Assembly: GCA_029532415.1 (NCBI GenBank)
Contig: JAQOTA010000050.1
Coordinates: forward strand, 5,270,001 to 5,334,000
DNA: 64,000 nucleotides
Origin: Marasmius tenuissimus
Taxonomy: Eukaryota > Basidiomycota > Agaricomycetes > Agaricales > Marasmiaceae
Direction: 5' to 3'
Positions 34,560 through 47,049 of the stretch are shown one piece after another. Position numbers and translations under genes: made by a program. Positions within the stretch are counted from its first letter, which is position 1; each line of letters begins with the position of its first letter. The notes below the pieces were generated by a model that had not been told where the DNA came from, ran no database searches, and was given only the letters and a program-made list of their open reading frames with translations.

Positions 34560-37500
34560 CTATGATCGACCAGACTCCGGGGGAGTACCATCATCATCTC
34601 GTGCTTCGAGCGGAGAAACTGGCACCCCGCCCATCTTAACAAGGTGACAATGCCTGTGCCGCGGAATTGTAGGTGTATCACCGGGGAGAAACGACCGTAG
34701 CATCGCAGTATTGCTACTGGACGTGAACGGTAAGACCTCTACTGTGATAGGTGATGGGCGAAGCGTCGTCAGCGTTTGAGAGATGAGGGAGGTGGGCATG
34801 AATGGTCGCATTGGGGAGTTGAGAATCTGTCGACGCAGAGGAGGAGCAAGCTGTGTTGCGGGTCTGTTGTTGTGTAACTTGCCGTTGGATTTGGCAACGG
34901 TCGGTGAAATATGAGGTTCGATCCCTAACCGCCCGACGCTCTGAGCGTGATTGGTATTGCGAACAGTGGTAACGGGGTTGTTGGTATTGACCGTTGAAAC
35001 TGCGCTACCTGCGGCCCTGTCACCAGCGACGACAGTAGCCTGAAGACTGAGGGAGTCCTGACATTACGTTGTTAAAGTAGCAGAGCAGAGATATGAATGT
35101 AATAACGCACCTGGTCTGGTTGGGTGCCGCTCTCTATCTCTATCACTTGTGTATCGCCCCTCTGCCGTTTGCTGGGACCATTGTCTCCGGTGATCGTGAA
35201 TCCATTGGCTCCATCGCATGGCGCAGTCGGGACCTGAGAACTGCCACAGGAACTCGCGTCCTGGACCAGTTTGTCGTCTTGCGGATTTAATTGGCCTCCT
35301 GAGTCGGCGCCAATGGTAGATCGTCCGGGATGAAAAACTACCGAAGAGGTCAGTGCAAGAAGGGATGAGGAATTATTGAGCACACCCTCATGGACAATGT
35401 CTTCGAAGCGATCCGAGTCATCATTCGGTTGGAAAATACAGTGGTCGTATTGTAGATGTTGGGCGAAATCGGTAGTAGTCGGGTCGAACCCTTGGAGAAG
35501 TTGATATCGATGAACCAATCTGTACTCCTCGGTAGGCCAGGACAACAAGCGAAGGCCACAATCCAAGAACTTCAGCTCAACGGAAAGGCCGAAGTTGCGA
35601 TATGATCCGGGTGGGATCTGAGACTGGCCGTCTTCATAGCAGGACCAGTAATGGAGGGAGGAGGTATCACCACTGAGGAGGCCGGGAGGAGGGAATCGAA
35701 CAAACAGATATATCGGAGACTGCTCATGACGTTCGGAGAGCGTGCGTGGGTTCAATGAACCGTACAGTTGAGCTTGATGCCAGCGAAGCTCTGGTTGACA
35801 TTAGCCTGTGGACAAGGCTTAAGCAACAAAAGAAACGCACCGAAGTCCTCGAGTCCTTCCTTCAATGAGATTCCTCGACCACAGAAGACCCCACACGCTT
35901 GCAAGAGCCAGGCCTCCTCCACGTTCCAATTCAACAATAGCAAAAGCTTCGATCCCTTCCCCTCTCGAAGTCGGAATCTATAACTCATGCAATTAAGACA
36001 GTGGCATGAAATCCGAGACGAGCTCACCTTGTCAGTCTGTTTTCCAACACTTTTCTATCTACAAGAGAGCCGCATTCACTCGCCCAGGAACTGTTCGCAA
36101 CGGCAATAGAGGTTTCGGCCAGAATAGAAACGATGGTCGGCGAGTCTTCCTTGAACGGCTGAGTTCTTGGTCGAAATGGTGGGAGAAACTGCTCCTCCAT
36201 AGCTCGGACATCACTCGTGGCATCAATGTTGCGACACGGTTCCTGCAGATATGTTAGTGATGTGCACATCGAGAAAAAAGAATCAGCAGCGCACCGGTTC
36301 TGGATTATTCCTCTCGGCACCCCCAAATCCCATATCCATTCTCTGACGCTTGTTGGGAGCGTAGCTTGAGTTGATAGTGGGTTCACTCCCGGCTTGGCTA
36401 CTGGCCATACAAACTGGGTCCTCAGCCAGCTTTTGGACCATTGTATGCGATGGACACTCGGAATCGTTGCCAATGACGGATCTGTCAAGGTTGTCGGAGT
36501 GCTCTGAATCAAGGTAAGAGCTAGAACGGACGAATGAGAAATGGCCATACCTTGATAGACCTCCATAAAACGATCTGAATGGTGGATGGGTTGAAAGATG
36601 CGGTCATCGAATCCAAGGTGTCGAGCAAAATCGGGAGTTGTTGGGTCGAAGCTTCTGAGTGTTTGATATCGCCGAATCAACTGGTAGCTGCTGGTGGACC
36701 AGGACTTTGAGCAGATCCCCCGAACCCTAAAACAGAGTTCAAGGGGAAGGCCGAAGTTGCGACATGACTCGGGTGAAAGTCGATGTTGACCATCTTCGTG
36801 GAAAGACCAGAAGTGGACACGCGAGGTTTTGTCGTCGAGGGAGTTGCGGGGAGGTGGACGGACGAAAAGGTATATTGGCTGCTGGCGTCGTCGTTGGGTT
36901 TTGGAAGGGGTTGGATCAAGATCGCCTGCCAACTCCACCTCGGGATAGACGAGCTCTGGTCGATGTTAGCCAGTGAAAAAGAGAACACAAATGACGACGC
37001 ACTGTAAACACCGACATCATCTTCCAACGAAATTCCACGAGATTGAAAGATGTTTGATGATTGACAAAGCCAGGCCTCTTCCACGCCCTCGTTCAACCAA
37101 AACCAAAACCAACCTCCAGCACCTTCACCGAGTCGGAATCTACTCATGATTTTAGACAGAGTGGCCTGTGATTTCCGAGCAGCTCACCTTGTCAACCCAT
37201 TTTTCAGCACCTTCCTCTCTACAAGACCGTGGTCACTCGCCCAGACGTTGTTTGCAAAGGCGATGGGGGTTGCGGTCAAAGTGGAAAAGATGGTCGGCCG
37301 ATGGAAAGATTCAGGCACGTTTACATCGCAGTCAGCGTCATAAACAATCACCCGCACAATCGCCAGATCAAATTCCTTCGACTGTTGGCTTGCCATGAAG
37401 CGCATGAAAACATCTTCTTGGAGAAGTTCGCTGGTCAAAGGTAGATTCTCCATCTTGAAAATCCACCGGTTCCACTTGATATCTGACTTTGGCCCCTCTG

Positions 37501-38457
37501 GACCTAGAACGATCTCTCCTCGGGTAGAATCCACCCACAGCTCCTCCGGTTCTTCGCAGCCGATTTTGCACTACGTCAATTGCATGATCAACCTATTCCA
37601 TCTCAGTACTTCCACTACTTACAATCAGATTCCAGAAATACAACCGACTAAGCAGTCCGAAACTCCTCTCAAAGTGCGAGATCGGTACAAGGCCTACAGA
37701 CAAATTGACTTGACCACAGGAATCGCCAGGCACACACACACTTACCGTGCCAAAGGAGTAGTGACGGTACCGTTCCGATGTCGACAGCAAATGCCTGCGC
37801 ATTATTGGACGAACTGAAGATTCTTAAGCACGTAGGTGAATTTGAAACTCCACTAGACGTACCGCGCTCGCGAACAATTTCGAAAATCCTCCTCGAAGGC
37901 CTATAATCAAACTCTTTCTTTAATTGCTCCACCCCTTGAAGTGTACAAAGCTCACCCTGCGCGCATCCGGCCCACTATAAGTCACCGATGTGAACAAGCC
38001 CTCCGTCCCGATCACCTTCGCAGCACAGATAGTTTTCTCGACATCCAGGGCATCATACCATGACCATGACCACTGTCGGCGATGACCTTTGACAACACAG
38101 ACATCCTCAAGCCTATAGAAATCACCACTCTTGACATTCCGATACTGGATGAACGGTGCGTATAATAAGCCTTCGAGCTCCCCACTTCCCAGATATATAA
38201 CTCACGTCGTCAAATTCCGTATGTTCCCTCTCTTCTCGCTGAACAATCTGGTTGATCTGGTTTCCGTGAACAACCGTTGTTGCAGTCATCGAGAACGAGC
38301 TGGCTTCCTGGTTTGCTATACCCCCGTTAGCGGAGGAGGAAGTTATTGTTTCAGTTGTCGTACGGCCATTGTAATAGTTGTGCTGGTCGCGTTGAACACA
38401 GCTGAAGGTCCCGCCAGATATCGAAAATTTCTGCGCATTTGCGAATAACGTTGACAT
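34560..38457 (-). CDS. Copy C: chimeric ISGG-family gene with a duplicated C-terminal block
   Basis: Start complementary to 38455-38457, first exon 38457-38206 (MSTLFANAQ, FSISGGTFSCV, QHNYY). It then follows the family order through FSTLTATPIAFANNVW...VLKNGLTR (ending about 37186), EAWLCQSSNIFQSRG, IYLFVRPPP...FWSFHEDGQHRLSPESC (about 36930-36560) and PNKRQRMD (about 36530-36295). The next exon (36242-36028, 215 nt) does not go on into a tail. It fuses in frame to the equivalent of the FSTLTATPIAFANN exon of another paralog (PTIVSILAETSIAVANSSW...VLENRLTR). A second copy of the later domains follows: EAWLLQACGVF, SPIYLFVRFPPP...YWSCYEDGQSQIPPGS, GFDPTTTDFAQHL and SKRQRGD (to 35111). After a 53 base intron the last exon 35057-34560 encodes a Ser/Thr/Pro-rich tail unlike the other copies. 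No stop or frameshift seen; about 1050-1100 aa. Confidence 0.75.
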
Positions 38458-38523
38458 GTAGGCGGCGGATTGAGGGAGCGAAAGGAGGGTGTAGAGTGAC
38501 GGCAAAGGGCAGGTAAAACACGC

Positions 38524-38535
38524 TGATATTTAAAG
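38524..38535 (-). promoter_or_regulatory. TATA-like box of copy C
   Basis: The minus strand reads TTTAAATA about 70 bases before the start codon, a weaker match than in B and D. Confidence 0.4.
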
Positions 38536-38621
38536 CAAACATGATACTTACACGCCATTGAACTAGATTATAATTAGCTTGGAGCGCCAAAGACACGCCT
38601 GATCCATGCCTCTCAACCGCC

Positions 38622-38637
38622 CGCCCAACTGAGCTAC
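38622..38637 (-). promoter_or_regulatory. tRNA A-box-like motif upstream of copy C
   Basis: The minus strand reads GTAGCTCAGTTGGGCG, in the same position as in the other copies. Confidence 0.4.
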
Positions 38638-38899
38638 ATTTTCCACTCGTATCCTTCTCCCTCTCCCTGTTCCGTTTCATTTTTACCTCAGACGATTGGG
38701 AATTCCAGGCCATCGATCTATACAGTATTCAACGTTCCATAGTCGGGAAGCTGATGTCTTTTGAGCCCAGGAATTATCCCCAGCGCTATCTGGTCTTCCC
38801 GCTCGCGTTATCGATATGAGAAGGTGAGCGTTGGCATGCTGTTTCGCCGGCGCTTCAGCTTCATTTAACACACGATCAAGATTCTATGGAACACCCACC

Positions 38900-41800
38900 G
38901 CAGTGATATACGTTGAGGGCACGCCCCTCTTCTTCGTCAGATTCGTGCCTGTCGGGACAGCCTACAGTGTCTTCTTACACTCCCATGTGAGGGTCTTTCT
39001 CTAGTCCAGTCTTCGAGATCTGGCTCGACGACGTCAAAGGAGTCATATCGGTACACCGTACTGGCTCTGAGAAAAAGGTTTTATTTAGTAACACGGTTTG
39101 AGCGAGGCGCTCGAGACTTATACGATCACTTACTACACGAGTTGGGGATCCATCACGGCGGCTATCGAACAGAAGACCTCAATTTATGGAGTACCGTCTG
39201 ATGATCTGGCGCTGAGCGTGAGGAAACGGAAGGTGCGGGCTATCATTTGGTATCACCGACCTGAATCGACTTGAATGGTGAGATACGACGATCTTCAGGC
39301 TCCATTAATTTTGAGCATTGATCGCTTTTCCTTTTGTGTTGGGCAGGCCGGGTGATGTCAATGACATCGAGTTCCGACTTCGAGTTAGCATGAGGCTGAA
39401 TCGATCGAGGACCACAAAGAGAGCCTGCAGAAATGACGAGACCGTTGGTATGATCCAAGTGAGCGTGGCTTGATAGATGGCATCTAATGATAGTGTATTA
39501 GTTTGCTCAACTTGACGGTGCGCTGAGCCGGAACGAGACTAGACGGACCTGACAAACGAATAGACACCTGCAGCTGAATATGGTCCTTCGAAAAGCTCCG
39601 GATTCTGTAACTCATATCGAGTTCAAAACCGAGCCACTGTGGATTTCAATCATTCAGGAATCCCGCCAGGAGTACGAGGAGCTAGATCCTGATTTGTGGT
39701 TCAACGTTGACGTTCAAGCCTCGGAGTTCGTCGAGTAACTTGAGAGCAGCGATCCAATCTGAATTTTGACGCTTCAGCCCTTTAATGTACTTCCCAAAGG
39801 TGTTGGAAATGAAGCATAAAGAACACGCTAGAACCACTTGGAAATGATGGTATGTGTTTTTTGACAGACGGTGGATGTCCTGAGAGTCGAGAATTTGGGC
39901 TTGTGAGGACAGGTTGTTGTGGATAGAGGCGACAAGCGTTTGTGCTCGTCTGTGGCTCGTCTGTGACGAAGGCAGGGTCTGGCCTGGAGTTTTATGTTCT
40001 CAGGGGATGGATGAGGCGTAATATCAAAGAAACAGCGTTGCCGGAGAATCGTTGGATAGATTGGTGGTCGTCAGGGACAACGAGCGAAGAGGCTTTGTCA
40101 GCGGCCGCGGCATTTTCCATGACCACCACCATACTGTCTCTCATCATGCATCACCCATAGCAGCCCATAGCCCGTATGTGGTTGACGACGACTTTTGATT
40201 TCTCAGAATCTCGCTGCTCAACTTTTCCGTGTTCTCAATTATTGCCTCCAAAAGCTTCTCCTTAAGTCGGCCTCCCGCAATGCATCAACGATTCGACTCG
40301 ACCCGAATCGACAATACTTTCCGAGTAATGACCTTCATTCGTTCATATACTTACTCGAAGAAAGGGAAGCATTTTGTGACTTGCCGAACGATGGCGGACT
40401 ACTCTAGCGCCTACGTTCAAAGGTTGGAGAACTTGGATAACGTTCGGCCTCGATACAGGGCAAGTGGACCCCTTTGTAATATGTATGGAGAAATTTGACT
40501 ATTGCTTCGGACGACAAGGTGGTTTATTAGGTTACAGGTGAGTGCCTCTCGATCCTTATTGCTTGTTTGAGGCTGAAGCTGCTTATAGTTCGCCAAACGG
40601 GGACACTGGGAACGAAGAGTTTCCATGATAGCGCTGCCTCGAACGATTTTTTGTCGCAACCTCCTTTCATCGATCCCAGCCTCCGATGGCCGATTGGCCC
40701 TGCTGTCGATTTGCAATACAACGGACGTATATACCGTCCAACCTTTTGAATCTTGTCTGGTGCCATCTTGTCGGAGATGCCGCTATGAAGTTGGAGGCTG
40801 GCTTCCAACACGTCGAAACCTAGAAGCACGAGCAGCGAATAAACTGGGGTGAACATCTGGAGGTGAGTGACAGCAAGGGTATTCAAGCTGGTAGATTTTG
40901 GGCGTCTCTCTCGACGATTACACTGAATATCTGGCAACTTTGCGGACTTGCTGGTGCAACAATATTCACCTTTTCTCTTTCGCCCGTGAGTTTTGGTACA
41001 TTTTCTAACGGACTCGAGCTCATCGATGTACTAGAGTGCTATAAATTCATCTGCTATCAAACCTTCAAAGTCCTAGCCGGAACCCTCCTGGTCCCGAAAC
41101 TTATTTAATCACGACAGTCATAGACGACCGAGGCTGGCAAACCTCTAAGCTCTAAGATTCGCCTTCCTTGAGGTTGGAAAGGGGTCCTTTTGGCTTCATT
41201 GTCGTAATTTGAACAATAGGTACTGTTACCTAGTGCGAGATTCAAGCGATACGCTAAAACGAGCATGCCGTCACTGCTTGTCCCCAATATCTGGCACACA
41301 CAAGCACCCACAACTCGATCAACTTCCCATACGAGTGACCTTATTACCCCTCGGGTCCCTAACTGGCGTATTATGACCATCTGATTTGTGGGGCATAACT
41401 ACAGAATCGCCGAGCAGTTAGTCCAACGGGATGGATGCCTACTTTATTACATTGGAATATGTGCTATCCGTAATGTCGAAGATCCCAGGGCCACTATTCA
41501 TGCGATAGACTCTGAGTCTTCATTAACACACAGATCTTCTTGTATCTCACCTAGTCCGAACGCATTGAAATTGACCCGACTCCGGGAAGGAGGCAAAGTC
41601 AAATCACGGTTCGTGAGGTGAACTGCTTAGTTTCCGAGTTCGAACATTCTCTTAACACCGCCTCCATACAGTGCGTAGAATATATCTGGGGCAGGGGACT
41701 CCGGTACATGAAGGCTGGCGACGAGCTCAATCAGCTGGGAGGAATGAATCCATCTTGGAGGGTGTTCATCAAACTAAAGTGTACCTCCGAACAGTTCTTC

Positions 41801-44048
41801 CATTGAAGTTGTTGAATGATCTGGACTTGTATGTCGTTGGTAGACCTCCAAGTCATTACGGACTAATGGCCAGGTCTGAATATTCAAGACAGATTCGCTG
41901 TGAGTGAATAGATCTAGACATGCCCACTGGCACTCTCGATGTGTCTGGAGAGGTGTCTAGCTCTGGTATCACGACTCAGTCTCGCCGAGGTACAGGCAAA
42001 TTGGCTTAGATTACAATTCTTAGGGCCTTTACCAGCAACGAAACTCGCTCTCAATCAATTCAGACTCGTTTTCTTGAACTTGTCAATGTCAAAGGCTGTC
42101 TCGGGAGAACTGACGGCTATCCTCCGCTGCTTTCTTACTCAAGGATGTCAAAACGAATGTATAGTTTTGATGACATATGCACAATGAGACGTCCCCGGCG
42201 TTTTACAGTCACTTTGGACTCGTACAACGCCAATGCTATGCAAAATTACGATCACGATTGTGAACCTACAAGGACATACAAGAGGGGATCCAAGTTGTGT
42301 ACGCTGTGGTCTTTCCCTTCAGTCTCAACGTATTGTTCTGACTCAGTCGCTGGTAACATAACGTCCTTGCCTCGTTCTAGCCAAACCCATCCCTAGAGTC
42401 GGAACACGAGAAGTTCGAATCAACTCGGGTCATCGATGGACTGGTTAATGTGATCATGTATTGGGTAGAGTCCTTGGTAAAATTGACACCTTGTGAGTCG
42501 GTAGTCTTCGGTAGACTGCGCTCCAATAATAATCATATGTGCTAATCTCACTGAAAGCCAAAGTAGCGAGTCAGCTTGTGGCGCGCTGGCATACAATATC
42601 AGACTACCAACAAATAATCTGGCTGACACAAACGGCATATAGAAAGCTCTCGAGTCTACAAGGCCTTATAGACTCGCAATTCTGATTTAAAAAAATGCAT
42701 TCTTACCTTGCATCTACTTCGGGACACGGAAGACTTCACTCGCCAAATCACGTCCAAGATGGTTCATGTCATGAGGCAAACGGCATTTTAGGTTTCTTTG
42801 CTTTCGAAGCACCAGGTCCCTACCATTCATATAGTATGAATAACAGGAGCGAGGATAAAGGTTCCCGAGCAACAGATTTGCACTCGAGAACATTGGTGAT
42901 GAGCACGTTTGACTGGAGACAGAGATCTAATTCTATCGCGAAGGACTTATTCAAGCGGAAAGAAGGCGCACCTCCGGACGGTTCGCATCAAAAGCATTGC
43001 ATGATTCGAGCCCCAGATGTTCATGGTAAGCTTTGACGACGCGTCCACTGGAGGCCAGGAATCTGGATGTAATCGATTCAAATGCTTCCTGAGCCCCACA
43101 GCGGAGTTCCAGCACTCTGAAATACGCGAAATACCAGCTGAATGACTAGTCCAAGACGGTGAGGATCCAGCAACGGAAAATCGTGGGGGCTTGCAGGCTG
43201 AGCTTCCATGACGAGGCAGTCTGAGATGGAAAATCATGAGCTATAAGTAGGCGAGTCACAGCTCCCGTGAGTATATCTTCAACTGAATAAATAAGTGTCG
43301 ATGGGCGAACGTTCGAGCCCAACATGGGTCCAAATTGCGGGTCAGTACGCAGATCAAAGCGAATATCGATCAAACGCACCTTCTAGCACCTCATTGCGTC
43401 GGTACGACTATCGTTGGCCATGAGAATCATTCAGAAGAAATCTGAGGTGTTGAAGATAATCCACTTGTCTTAAAGTGGACTTGGGAAGGCTGAGATCAGT
43501 GGTTGTTGGTACGAGATGAGGAAGCCAAGCTGAGGCTTGTATATTTGCATTCAAGGTCGTCAGGATGCCCCGAAGTAGTCCTCAGTCTTGAGGAGCAATT
43601 GTCTTCGCAGAGAAAACATGGCCGTCGAAGCAAGAGGTGGTTGAAGAAGACGAAAGTGGGAACGAAGTAGACCGGTCGCTGGAGCCGCCATTGACACTGG
43701 GATTGTGATAGAACAAAGCGGGCCTCGAGCACTTCAGAGTCTAGGTAACGCCAGAGGTTATCAGCTCCCAAGAACTCACGGAAGAGGCATAAGAAACGGA
43801 AAAACTCACTGAAGTCACTGAGTTTACCCCCGAACAAAAATTGGAGTGCGGGTCGAACTGGACAACTTTTGTCATTGTTTCTCGCAAAGAAGTACCATGG
43901 TGAGTATCGGATTGGTTAGGCATGGCAGAATCATCGAGAGAATCTAGGAGGTTGCGAAGGCCATCGCAGCCTTGCCAGTGAGGGCCAGACCAAACTAAAT
44001 AAAGCGATTCAACTCAAGGTGATTGGAGATAAGGGCGCAAAATATATT
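38900..44048. other. Old duplicated sequence without a supported gene
   Basis: Contains the VNAAAADKA-type remnant at about 40130-40065 (MENAAAADKASSLVVPDDHQ on the minus strand), an old R2-like core near 41290 (ATATCTGGCACACACAAGCACCCACAA), and a segment near 43740-43825 that resembles 12860-12930. ORFs are short and show no domain. The order of remnants follows the other units, so this is a decayed duplicate. Confidence 0.4.
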
Positions 44049-44459
44049 CTATAGCTCACCAACACGACTATTCCAACTGTGAGAAGCCTCCAAAAGTATC
44101 CCGGTCGCTATGATGGGTGCGCCTCTGACGCCAGGGTGTGAACGCCACGTTCCACTTGAGCAAATCTTGTCCATAATGTCAATTTCCTTTTGGGCTGGCT
44201 TCGGCACTGAGGAGAGTGGTGGGATTGGATACTTGTGGATCGCCCAGGTGTTGCTGGTGGACCTGTGGTGGGCGTCGTACACAACGAGAAAGGTGGATTT
44301 GTCAGCGATCGCGGCGTTGACCAAGACCACTACTTGCCGACTACCTGCATATTTCAGACTCCTTGAATCGTCCGCGTCATCCTTCCACTCATTTGGCTGA
44401 AAAATCTTCAGAAGATTTCCTTGTGAATAACTGGAAGCGCGGAGAAAAAACGATGGCAA
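44049..44459 (-). pseudogene. Longest VNAAIADKSTFLVV locus ORF, 136 aa
   Basis: Reads VVVLVNAAIADKSTFLVVYD, then AHHRS, with further sequence on both sides (FFLRASSYSQGNL before; AQKEIDIMDKICSSGTW after). It is the longest open form of the signature found upstream of copies B, C and D, but here no ISGG-family start lies next to it. A nearby GT...AG pair (CTGGAAGCGCGG... not tested) could extend it. No known domain; may be a gene fragment. Confidence 0.35.
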
Positions 44460-44469
44460 GGTCTGGATC

Positions 44470-46130
44470 TGAGGCCAAAGTGCCGGTGAGTACCACTATC
44501 ATGAATCCGAGTATGAACTAGCTGGCTCATTTTTGCCTTCAGATGAACCAGAAACATCTATGAGTCTCGAACGTCCAAAACACTCGGAACATCTCAGTTT
44601 CCATCACGCTACTTGGAGCTGTTTTTCCTCTCAACTACCGAACGCTATCTCACATGTACAACTCATGCCTACTATGATCCCATCCCCCACAAGCGACAGC
44701 ATTCAACGCCTCTTTCCAGCCTCGACCGATGCCATGTCAACGATTAGGCATTGCAAACGCCGCAGACAGCAAGCAACATAGACATCTCTTCGACCACGGT
44801 CGGCCTTGCCACTACGGTTTGGTCTCAACGAACCTGATAACCCAACGATCATCTACTACCTACAAGCTTCGTCATTCCTCCACCCAACTGAGTAGAAAGC
44901 CCACGAGAGTTCTGCCCGCTGATGGGTCGCAATACAGGGCATCACGGTCCCCGAGGCTTGACTGATTTCGGCCACTGATCAGGAGGGGAGTGCTCGTGGG
45001 TATGTGCCACTCCTGTGTTGAACATAACTAAGACTCACTTTCGACTTCAAATGGACTGGAAATGTACCTCTCAATCTCCTTCACCTTATCAATATGAACA
45101 CCCTCGAGCCAAACCCACCGGTTTCCCATCGGCCTTAGTCGCTCACCCGAGTCTCGTGGAGTTTTGTCCGCAATCAAACTCCCCTTGCCCACGACACATG
45201 TGCTACACATTGGAACCACGATACCGGAGGAAAGAAGGACATTTTGGCGGTAGTCTGTGCGTGGTACTTGTTTCAGTTGATCGATCTTTTCGCCCATCTT
45301 GGTTTGAGGTGATTTATTTGCTCTTTGATAACGTTCTCTCGAGCTTATCGAGTCTTGGATCCCCTCTGCTTGTACGACTACTCAATTTCGCGACCTCCTT
45401 CGAATTTCGTATCGCCTGAATTGCGTTTCACTTTGGTTTTACAAGACCGAGTTTCGCTCGATGACCTGACCTCCTTCATTTACCGAATGTACTCACCGCT
45501 TCTCCCATTCCACCAAATTGACCGGCTTATTCTCCACCTCAACTACACTTGACTCGTCTAGGGAGAGCTCGTCAGATCACACTTCTCGTCCAACGGCACC
45601 TACTACATCTTTCATCCTGGCCTCAATCGCTGATCGAGATGTCATGTTCGTTGGACCTTGTGCGCCGGAACGAGGACAGGCGTTTTGATCAAATCCCGAC
45701 CACAATGTTTGGTTCGATACTGTCAACTTGGATTTACCGAGTGCAATGAATATCATGTACGTCGTAATATGAGCCAACGAGTCTTGATAACTATACTTTC
45801 ATTCATTGTTCGAGAACGGCATCTGCGCCTGTTACCTGGCCAGTGAGCGAGCTACCGTATTGGATGGAGGGTCATCCAAATGATCGTATGCCTTTCCTTA
45901 GAATAGCATACACCTATACGTGGTGTACCTATATAATAGTACAAAAACAGGCTGTGTCCTGAGATAACTGTTCCCCGGTCCTGATCAGTATATGATGAGC
46001 AGCGCGGACACAACATCTCCGGGTACACTGGTAAAGCGGTTATAGATACTGACAACCCATCAGGACAATGGTTACAGAGTTTAATGCAACAGAAGGAGAA
46101 AAATCATACGAAACATACAGACAAGTAAAG
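44470..46130. other. No gene seen
   Basis: Short ORFs only. A 89-codon minus-strand frame (45028-45297) has no recognisable domain. Confidence 0.35.
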
Positions 46131-46301
46131 CATGGCGGCGATGTCATCATCAATATTTGTAACCCACCAGCACCAACAACTGCTTCCAGCTCGTTTCCGA
46201 CGAGTACAACTCCACAACATAAATATGCCTAACTCTGTTTCCCCCAGTATGCCGCCCCAAATACTCGACAGCATCCACCGACAGCATCTCCGAGCGATAC
46301 T

Positions 46302-47045
46302 TCAGGCGATCTTCGAGTGCTCGAACAGGAGACACAGCCCGTTAATACTGGGAGTAATCATATCCGATAGACACTCGAAGTGCTCTGTGCGACTCTGAGG
46401 CGTATAGGCGGAAAACGGAAGGTGAGGGTGGGGGTAAGTGACCGGAGTGGACGGATAGTAGGAAGCGCGTGGCGGGGAGAAGGAGGGCGAATCATACGAT
46501 GGGTTTTGGTGAACAACCGGAGCGCTATGGGGTTGTTGGGGATCGAATGGGCCTCCATCGTAGGAAGAGAATGGTGAAGAAAGATCTGGGTCATGCACCC
46601 GAGACGTGGGCGCGGCACTGTGTGGGGGATACGTGAAACCGACAGGAACTGCCGCATTAGACGGTTGAGTGACCGCAGGCGTGGGGTAAGAGCTTGGAGG
46701 GTATGCTGAACTGTTATAGAGAATGTTCTCAGGAGCAGATGATTCAATTTGGGATGTCCCCGACCACCCACTATCCTGAATGGCACTGAAATCGTGTGTG
46801 AGCGCATTGGCGGTGGTATTGACGCCAGAGCAGACACCGGTAACACTGTAATTCGAGGTCATTGTGTCTGTGGTGAGATCGCAGGCCGAATTGGGGATCT
46901 CAGCACTGTTGTGCGCGTTGAAGGGCCGGAAATAGGTTGCCGCCGCTGTACTTTGCGACAGTTCAGGCCATCTTCGTGAGCGCATTGGTGGTGGTATTGA
47001 CGCCAGAGCAGACACCGGGAACGCTGTAATTTGACCTCATTGTGG
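46302..47045 (-). pseudogene. Copy G: tail fragment of the ISGG family
   Basis: Reads WPELSQSTAAATYF, FNAHNSAEIPNSA, then the Pro/Ser/Tyr-rich module SAYPPSSYPTPAVTQPS...FTYPPHSA...ASYYPS. These match the tails of copies A, B and E. None of the earlier exons are present. The frame leaves the family sequence near 46390 and ends at 46302. Upstream it is preceded by a repeated 67 base piece of the same tail. Confidence 0.75.
46800..47045. repeat. Direct repeat of about 67 bp within copy G
   Basis: 46800-46866 and 46976-47042 share GTGAGCGCATTGG(C/T)GGTGG and ATTGACGCCAGAGCAGACAC with few differences. The second piece is a duplicate of a tail segment placed upstream of the fragment. Confidence 0.7.
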
Positions 47046-47049
47046 TCGA

